Assembly (NCBI GenBank): GCA_023410295.1
Contig: JAEYPY010000040.1
Coordinates: 1 to 9,886, forward strand
Source of the DNA: Pseudomonadota bacterium
GTDB taxonomy: Bacteria > Pseudomonadota > Alphaproteobacteria > Caulobacterales > Aquidulcibacteraceae
Direction of reading: 5' to 3'
Length of the DNA stretch: 9,886 bases
Part shown: positions 5,030 to 9,886 of the stretch, piece by piece
Numbering within the stretch: the first letter of the stretch is position 1
How the letters are laid out: every line of letters begins with the position of its first letter
The notes under the pieces: model-generated
The model's input: the letters and a program-made list of their open reading frames with translations, nothing else
Database searches by the model: none
Told to the model about the DNA's origin: nothing
Position numbers and translations under genes: made by a program

Positions 5030-6916
5030 ATGTCCGCACTTCAACTCATTCCGCTCAACAAACTCGTCGAGAGCGACGACAATGTCCGCCGCACCGAACG
5101 CAAACGCGACATCGATACGCTTGCCGCATCCATCGCCGCCCACGGTCTTCTGCAAAATCTGACGGTCACCGCGCGCGAAGACGGCAAGTTCGCGGTCGTC
5201 GCCGGCGCACGCCGCCACGCCGCGCTCAAGCTTCTCGTCCGCCAGGGCGAACGCGCCAAGGACTGGCCTACGCCTTGTCAGGTCGTCGAATCCGCTTCTG
5301 CCGCCGAAGCATCATTGGCGGAGAACGTCCAACGCGTCGAGATGAACGCCATGGACGAGGTGGAAGCCTTCGCAACGCTTGTCGCGGCGGGCCAGTCGTC
5401 GGAAGATGTCGCGCAACGGTTCGGTACGACACTCCGCCATGTCGAACAACGCCTGGCCCTGGCGCAACTGAGCCCGCGCATTCGCGCCGCTTATCGGCGC
5501 GGCGAACTCACACTTGATGTCGCGCGCGCCTTCTGCATCGGCGATCACGAGGCGCAGGAGCGCGTCTTCAAGGGATTGGCCAAGCCGATCACCAGCGCTC
5601 ACGCCGTTCGCAGCGCCCTCACCCAGGGCCGCACACCGCTCAACGATCGTCTCGCACTCTTCGTCGGCGTTGACGCCTACACCGCCGCGGGCGGGCGCAT
5701 CGTCAAGGATCTGTTCGAGGATAGCATCGCCTTCCTTGAGGACGGTGACATCCTACAGCGTCTCGCCCTGGAGAAAGCCGAGGCCCTTCGCGACGCGCTT
5801 CTGGCCGACGGCTGGGGCTGGGCCGAGATCAATCTCTCAGGCGGTCATCTCGAAGGATTCGCCGCCGAGCGGCTTCGCCCCGGCGAGCGCAAGCTTACGG
5901 CCAGGGAAAAGCGACGCCTCAATGCGGTCGATTCCGAGATCGAGCGTATCGACAGCGAGCTCGAAGGCATCGAGGACGGCCCAGAGGCTGACGCTCTCTG
6001 GGATCGGCGCGAGGCGCTCGATGGCGAACGAGACGCCATTGCCGAAGCCGCGCGCATTTACGATCCCGCTTTGATGGCGCACGCAGGCGCGATTGTCGGC
6101 GTCGATCGTGACGGCAAGCCTACGATCCAACGCGGGCTCATTCGTCGGGCGGACCTGAAGGCGCTCGATAAACTGCGCAACAAGGCGAAGGCCGGCGAGG
6201 ACAGCAGCGAAGACGATGAGGACGAAGGCACCCCCGCCGGCGCGTCACTCAGCAAGGCGCTGACGCGCGACCTCACGCTGGCGCGCACCCGCGCCATACG
6301 GGCGGGCGTCGCGAGCGACGTCCATGTGGCGCTTGCGCTCCTGGTCTGCACGCTCGCGCAGCAGAATCTCGGTTCAGGCGATCTTGTCGGGCCTGCAATC
6401 AACGCCACAGCACGTGACTTCGGTGATGACGAGTTTTTTGCGACCTTGCGTTCCGCGCACACGTTCCCGGAGACCTTTGCCGAGGCGTTAGCCCTCGATG
6501 ACGGGACGCTGCTGTCGTGCCTCGCAATCCTTGTCGCCGAGACCATCGATCTCAATCACGAGGGCGCGAGCGCCCAGGCCCGCGAGCGTCAGCACTCCGC
6601 CGACATGATTGCCGCCGCAATCCGGCTCGACATGAGCGCGCATTGGTCGCCCGACAGCACCTTCTGGCAACGCACGTCGAAGCAATATGCCCTCGAGGCT
6701 CTGGCGGAGGGCTCAGATCTCGCCGATCTGCCGGAAGCCAAGAAGAGCGTCAGACTGAAGGCGCTGGCCAAGCTGAAGAAGCACGAATTCGCAGACGCGG
6801 CGGCTAAGGCATTCGCGCAATCGCGCTGGTTGCCCGATTGTCTGGTGACGCCGCTTGGCGAAGGCGCGCTTGCGCTGACCAACGCCGCCGAAGCTTCGCT
6901 CGCAGCCCAGCACTGA
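5030..6916 (+). CDS. ParB/KorB-like plasmid or ICE protein (628 aa)
   Basis: Residues about 6-100 are a ParB/Srx-type N-terminal domain with the nucleotide-binding motif GARRHAA (59-65) and the ENVQR box (98-102). A helix-turn-helix follows at about 122-145 (SSEDVAQRFGTTLRHVEQRL). Unlike chromosomal ParB (about 300 aa) there is a long C-terminal extension: a charged, probably coiled-coil stretch (about 300-343), an acidic patch (EDSSEDDEDEG, about 390-400) and a helical tail. Proteins of this type are common in alphaproteobacterial plasmids and integrative elements, next to ArdC and Toprim proteins, as here. There is no parA beside it, so a classic partition pair is not shown; it may act in regulation, stability or replication of the element. 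AAAGG twelve bases before the ATG is a weak ribosome site. The upstream inverted repeats may be its control region. Confidence 0.85.
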   Translation: MSALQLIPLNKLVESDDNVRRTERKRDIDTLAASIAAHGLLQNLTVTAREDGKFAVVAGARRHAALKLLVRQGERAKDWPTPCQVVESASAAEASLAENVQRVEMNAMDEVEAFATLVAAGQSSEDVAQRFGTTLRHVEQRLALAQLSPRIRAAYRRGELTLDVARAFCIGDHEAQERVFKGLAKPITSAHAVRSALTQGRTPLNDRLALFVGVDAYTAAGGRIVKDLFEDSIAFLEDGDILQRLALEKAEALRDALLADGWGWAEINLSGGHLEGFAAERLRPGERKLTAREKRRLNAVDSEIERIDSELEGIEDGPEADALWDRREALDGERDAIAEAARIYDPALMAHAGAIVGVDRDGKPTIQRGLIRRADLKALDKLRNKAKAGEDSSEDDEDEGTPAGASLSKALTRDLTLARTRAIRAGVASDVHVALALLVCTLAQQNLGSGDLVGPAINATARDFGDDEFFATLRSAHTFPETFAEALALDDGTLLSCLAILVAETIDLNHEGASAQARERQHSADMIAAAIRLDMSAHWSPDSTFWQRTSKQYALEALAEGSDLADLPEAKKSVRLKALAKLKKHEFADAAAKAFAQSRWLPDCLVTPLGEGALALTNAAEASLAAQH

Positions 6917-6934
6917 TCACCTGCTTCCACTGAC

Positions 6935-6971
6935 GGCCGATCGGTCCCGCGTTCGTGGGGCCGATCGCGCC
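6935..6971 (+). promoter_or_regulatory. Strong hairpin between parB-like gene and ardC
   Basis: CGATCGG (6938-6944) pairs with CCGATCG (6961-6967), and CCC (6946-6948) with GGG (6957-6959) around a small loop. GGC (6935-6937) and GCC (6969-6971) extend the stem past one bulged base. There is no T-run, so it is not a standard intrinsic terminator. It could trim, stabilise or attenuate the message before ardC. Confidence 0.5.
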
Positions 6972-6995
6972 CGCACATCTCAAGTGAGACAATCC

Positions 6996-7898
6996 ATGAC
7001 GACTTCCGCACACGCGCGGCGCGACATCGCCGCCGATATCAACGCACGCATCCTCGCTTCACTGGAACAAGGCGTGATGCCATGGCGCAGGCCGTGAGAT
7101 GGCGCGCGCACTGGCCCTGTCCTGCCCCGCCGCGCAACCGGCGAATGCTATCGAGGCGTCAACACGATTATGCTTTGGCTCGCTTCCGCCGCGCACGGAT
7201 ACGCCTCGCCTTATTGGCTGACCTACAAGCAGGCCGCCAAACTCGGGGCTCATGTGCGCAAGGGAGAACGCGGCGAACTTGTCGTCTATTATGGCGTCGC
7301 CCAGCGCCGCCAGGCGCTGAGCGACACTAGATCAGGCGATGAAACGTTCCGCTTCCTAAAAGCCTATGTGGCGTTCAACGCCGACCAGATCGAAGGCTTG
7401 AGTGAGGCGTTTCATCCAAGACCCGAGGCCGGCGCCATTGCGCCGATCGCGGCGCACGAAGACTGGTTTGCCGGATTAGAGATCGCCCGCATGCTCTCGC
7501 GTGACACAGCCTGCTACATCCCGAGCCGCGATGTCATCGCCATGCCCCCGCTTGGCGCTTTCGACAGCGCGGAGGCTTACGCCGCCACGTTGAACCATGA
7601 AGCCGTGCATGCAACAGCAGCGCCACATCGAGTCGGGCGCGACCTGTCCAGGCGCTTCGACAAGCAAGCGGTCGCGGCAGAAGAATTGGTCGCCGAGATT
7701 GGCGCGGCCATCCTCGGCGCCCATCTTCGGCTGCCGCCCGATCACATCTTCGATCACGCCGCCTATATTGGACACTGGATGTCCATTCTCCGTTCCGACA
7801 AGCGAGCCTTCTTCCACGCCGCGGCGCAAGCGCAATTGGCGGTCGATTGGCTGCTCGACAAAAGCCCGCCGCCTGGAGCGAGCGATGTCGCGGCTTAA
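6996..7898 (+). pseudogene. ardC: ArdC-type antirestriction protein gene, interrupted by an in-frame TGA at codon 34
   Basis: From ATG 6996 the frame reads 33 residues ending VMPWRRP, hits TGA at 7095-7097, and continues in the same frame to TAA at 7896-7898. Both sides match ArdC. Before the stop is the N-terminal ssDNA-binding start with the P-W-x-x-P motif. After it come YRGVNTIMLW (about 50-59), the YWLTYKQAAKLGAHVRKGE region, and a zincin-like metallopeptidase domain with HEAVH (201-205) and EELVAEI (229-235). The family usually has Trp after P-W-x-x-P, so TGG to TGA is a likely single-base change. Full length with the stop ignored is 300 codons, normal for the family. Reinitiation at ATG 7170 could still make a 242-residue product that keeps the peptidase domain but lacks most of the N-terminal domain. 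Sequencing error is the main alternative. It overlaps the next gene by 14 bases. Confidence 0.82.
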
Positions 7899-8769
7899 GC
7901 GCATCGTCGATGCGATGGGAGGCGTCCTGCTCGATGGCGGACGCCGGGCGCTCGTGCGCGGTCCAGGACATGGGCCCGCAGACCGTTCGGTCTCGCTGCT
8001 GGAGACCGAGGACGGCCGCGTGGTCATTCATTGCTTCAGCCCACGCGATGATTGGCGCGCCGTGCGCGACGAGTTCGCGGATCTAGGACTGCTCGATGAG
8101 GACGATTCACAGACGCCGCCGCCGAGCGAGCCGAGCGTGCGGCTTAAGCCCGAGCGCGGCGATGAAGATCGCCACGCTCGCATGCTCAGACTCTGGAACG
8201 AGAGTCAGCCGGTCGCCAGCACGATCGCCGAGCGCTATCTGCGCGGACGCGCCATTGAGGGCGAACTGCCCGGGCCCGACGTGCTTCGGTTTCATCCCCG
8301 CATGACAAGCCTTGAAGATCGCGAGCGCCGGCCCGCTCTCGTTGCGGCGCTGGTTGATCCAGAAGGTCGCGTACAAGGCATTCAAGTCACCCTTCTCACC
8401 GCGCACGGCGCGACTAAGGCAATGCTTGCAACACCGCGCCGCACGATCGGCCGTTTGATGGGCGCTTATGTGCGCATCGATGCGCCCGGCGACACGCTTG
8501 TCGTTGCTGAAGGCTTGGAGACCGCGCTTTCAGCCAGACGCGCACTTGGCGCCGGCGCCTGGGCTTTTCTGAGCGCGGAGAACCTCGCGCAGTTTGAGCC
8601 GCCGCCCGTCATCGACCGGCTCATCATTGCCGCTGACAACGATGAAGCAGGCCTTGCAGCGGCAGCTCGTCTACGCGCGCGCGTGGAAGCTTCTATCGCT
8701 TGCGACGTGGCTCTGCCGCCCGGCGGCTATTCAGATTGGAACGATTGGGCGCGCGCAGAAGCCCGGTAG
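7885..8769 (+). CDS. Toprim-domain DNA primase-like protein of a mobile element
   Basis: A 294-residue protein. The N-terminal part has GPGHGPADRSVSL (26-38) and VVIHCFSPRDDW (46-57), which resemble the start of plasmid/ICE primase-type proteins where a zinc-ribbon-like region precedes Toprim; the usual Cys before GPGH is Arg25 here, so zinc binding is doubtful. The Toprim domain covers about 203-275: Glu209 in VVAEGLET and the D-x-D pair Asp251/Asp253 in AADNDEAG are the metal-binding residues. No helicase domain is present. The start at 7885 has GGAG seven bases upstream and lies inside the end of ardC, so the two are co-translated; longer readings of this frame from 7597 run antiparallel to nothing but overlap ardC fully and are rejected. 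Likely role: priming or processing DNA during replication or transfer of the element. Confidence 0.85.
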   Translation: MSRLKRIVDAMGGVLLDGGRRALVRGPGHGPADRSVSLLETEDGRVVIHCFSPRDDWRAVRDEFADLGLLDEDDSQTPPPSEPSVRLKPERGDEDRHARMLRLWNESQPVASTIAERYLRGRAIEGELPGPDVLRFHPRMTSLEDRERRPALVAALVDPEGRVQGIQVTLLTAHGATKAMLATPRRTIGRLMGAYVRIDAPGDTLVVAEGLETALSARRALGAGAWAFLSAENLAQFEPPPVIDRLIIAADNDEAGLAAAARLRARVEASIACDVALPPGGYSDWNDWARAEAR

Positions 8770-9074
8770 CGGACCCCACGTCCCCTCACAGCGAGTTCGC
8801 TGAGCGTGAGGATCGCATCACACGCTGTCTCGGCGTGGCGGCTTGAAGTCCGCCGCACGACCTCACCCACGCCGTCGCCATCTCCGCCCGGCCGTCGTCG
8901 TCCACAAGGACAAAATCGTTTCCCCGCGCGGCTTGCGCCGCCTTCGGTCCTGGCGGACGCGGGCCCCACCATTTTCTCCTTGCAGCCGCCGCCTCATGGC
9001 CGGGCGCGAAAAGCGCCGTCGCGGGCGAGCTCCCGCGGCTCCGCTCTCAAGCGGACAAGCAAAGGAGACACCCC
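8770..9074 (+). other. 305-bp gap before ssb with three small hairpins (9003-9054)
   Basis: No convincing gene is seen in this gap; open frames crossing it run into the Toprim gene or ssb in the wrong frame. Just ahead of ssb are three consecutive stem-loops: GGCGC/GCGCC around GAAAA (9003-9017), CGCGGG/CCCGCG (9020-9037) and CCGC/GCGG (9041-9054), followed by the ssb ribosome site AAGGAG (9062-9067). A structured 5' leader for a strongly expressed ssb is a reasonable reading. No promoter could be fixed by eye. Confidence 0.45.
8784..8811 (+). terminator. Hairpin after the Toprim gene (weak terminator candidate)
   Basis: CCTCAC (8784-8789) pairs with GTGAGG (8806-8811), with AGCGA/TCGCT pairing inside and a 4-base bulge. 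It begins 14 bases after the Toprim stop. No T-run follows, so factor-independent termination is uncertain. Confidence 0.35.
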
Positions 9075-9419
9075 ATGAACAATCGCGTCACGCTCACCGG
9101 CAAATTGCTGGAAGATCCGAAAGTCCGCACCCTCGAATTTCGCGGCGGCACAACCGACATCGTCTCACTCTGGCTCGAAGTCCCAAGCGGCGAGCGCAAG
9201 GACCGCTTCACCGTCGAGATCTTCTGCCCAGCGCAACAAGAAGCCGCCAAGGCGATGCGCAAGGGCGTACTGGTCGAAGTCACCGGTGTGCTGCGCCACG
9301 ACCGCTGGAAGGATCGCGCGACTTCGCGCTGGGTCGGCAAAGTCTTCGTCGCCATTGATCCCGCTGAGGGCAAGGTCAAGTCGCTCGGCATGGCCGAAGC
9401 TGACAGCGAAGCCGCCTGA
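9075..9419 (+). CDS. ssb: Single-stranded DNA-binding protein, short plasmid/ICE type
   Basis: A 114-residue protein with the OB-fold pattern of SSB: MNNRVTLTGKLLEDPKVRT at the start, an alternating-strand core with FTVEIFCP (45-52), a KGVLVEVTGVL strand (63-73) and a closing V-G-K-V-F-V strand. It coats single-stranded DNA, presumably during replication or conjugative transfer. It is shorter than chromosomal SSB and lacks the acidic DDxPF-type tip that recruits repair and replication partners, ending ADSEAA; this is common in element-borne versions. AAGGAG about eight bases upstream supports the start. The neighbours (primase-like gene before, DUF6876-like gene after) fit a maintenance module. 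Some small proteins of this kind are annotated only as OB-fold proteins. Confidence 0.85.
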   Translation: MNNRVTLTGKLLEDPKVRTLEFRGGTTDIVSLWLEVPSGERKDRFTVEIFCPAQQEAAKAMRKGVLVEVTGVLRHDRWKDRATSRWVGKVFVAIDPAEGKVKSLGMAEADSEAA

Positions 9420-9427
9420 AACGCTTA

Positions 9428-9459
9428 GCGCCGCTCCCACCGATGTGAGGGAGCGGCGC
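9428..9459 (+). terminator. Perfect 11-bp hairpin after ssb
   Basis: GCGCCGCTCCC (9428-9438) and GGGAGCGGCGC (9449-9459) are exact reverse complements around a 10-nt loop, starting eight bases after the ssb stop. No T-run follows, so it may act with Rho, or as a stabiliser of the ssb message, not as a simple terminator. Confidence 0.55.
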
Positions 9460-9498
9460 ACCCCTCCACATCCTCATCCTTCAAGGGAGACGCGCATC

Positions 9499-9861
9499 AT
9501 GTCGTCGAAACCCCTCCGCGCGAGCGATCTTCTCAGCTTCACCGGCAGCGAGCATTGGTATCGTCATCCGCTCTGGCCCTCGATCACCTATACGGACGGC
9601 GCCCGCTACGTTGCCGAAGCCGGTGGCGCCTATTGGCTGTTGGACGCCATCGTCTCGCATCAGCACGATCCACGCGTCCGCGCTGAGCCCTTCCAGGTCT
9701 GGATATTGAAAGTCGCCGAAGACCGAACCGCCGTTCTCTCGTGCGAGGATGGCGACCACAATTGCGTGACGTCTCAGGTCGTCTCATTCACCGACTTTCC
9801 GCTGCCGGAAATCACGCTCTGGCTCCAGAACGACGTCATCTTCTTGCCCAGTGAATACTGA
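9499..9861 (+). CDS. DUF6876-like small protein of unknown function
   Basis: A 120-residue soluble protein with no membrane segment or signal peptide. Recognisable pieces are FTGSEHWYRH (14-23), TYTDGARYVAEAGGAYWLLD (30-49), the FQVWIL strand, a cluster with C-E-D-G-D, FTDFPLPEITLWLQN and the ending FLPSEY. From memory this is the pattern of the DUF6876 family, which is frequent beside ArdC, Toprim and ParB-like genes on alphaproteobacterial plasmids and integrative elements. No catalytic motif is evident and no function is claimed. The ATG at 9499 follows AAGGGAG by about ten bases and is preferred over in-frame starts back to 9286, which lie within ssb. The gene ends 25 bases before the window edge, so the next gene is not seen. 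Confidence 0.8.
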   Translation: MSSKPLRASDLLSFTGSEHWYRHPLWPSITYTDGARYVAEAGGAYWLLDAIVSHQHDPRVRAEPFQVWILKVAEDRTAVLSCEDGDHNCVTSQVVSFTDFPLPEITLWLQNDVIFLPSEY

Positions 9862-9886
9862 AAGCCTTCCCGAGTCCGCGCGCTTC

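Noticed and set aside
4780..5517. 245-residue open frame on the plus strand crossing the intergenic region
   Set aside because: It is low-complexity Arg-rich, runs into the parB-like gene in another frame and spans the inverted repeats; typical of spurious frames in GC-rich DNA.
7597..7884. Longer N-terminus for the Toprim protein from 7597
   Set aside because: It would fully overlap the ardC peptidase domain in another frame; ATG 7885 has its own ribosome site and begins the recognisable domain.
8843..9358. 171-residue open frame over the ssb leader and ssb
   Set aside because: Arg-rich shadow of ssb in another frame with no recognisable domain.

Overview
The window is GC-rich DNA with alphaproteobacterial character. 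The lasso leader is of the astexin/caulosegnin type, a luxR-luxI-phyH gene order is present (as I recall, described from sphingomonads), and the right half is a plasmid/ICE backbone of a kind common in alphaproteobacteria. The exact genus cannot be read from the sequence.

Left half (1-4740, all minus strand) is a quorum-sensing plus lasso-peptide block. In transcription order it holds: luxR (4740-4003); a 22-bp lux-box-like inverted repeat (3984-3963); luxI (3912-3283); a phytanoyl-CoA dioxygenase-like gene (3267-2392); a GntR regulator (2390-1767); an AT-rich gap with 12-bp-periodic GATCA repeats; two tiny lasso precursor genes (1673-1554 and 1475-1359); the RRE/leader-peptidase fusion B (1358-720); and the lasso cyclase C (from 720, cut by the left edge). 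luxI, phyH and gntR are separated by 15 and 1 nt. A1 abuts B, and the B stop overlaps the C start (TGATG). The precursor genes are short and easily missed, but their reading is strong. Both have the leader motif LIDLGAASELTQ with Thr at -2, and 18-residue cores starting GDP with Glu9 as the predicted ring acceptor. The simplest reading is a lasso peptide pair whose production is tied to acyl-homoserine-lactone signalling. No exporter or isopeptidase is visible; either may lie beyond the left edge.

Centre (4741-5029) is a divergent intergenic region. It carries a long interrupted inverted repeat (24-bp perfect outer arms) and a second, overlapping hairpin that cannot form at the same time, just upstream of a parB-like gene.

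Right half (5030-9861, all plus strand) is a mobile-element maintenance module: a large ParB/KorB-like protein, an ArdC-type antirestriction gene broken by an in-frame TGA where a conserved Trp is expected, a Toprim/primase-like protein, a short SSB and a DUF6876-like protein. Hairpins lie in the gaps before ardC, after the Toprim gene, before ssb and after ssb. The lasso/quorum block therefore looks like cargo beside, or within, a plasmid or integrative conjugative element. No tRNA, rRNA, CRISPR array, transposase or integrase was seen.
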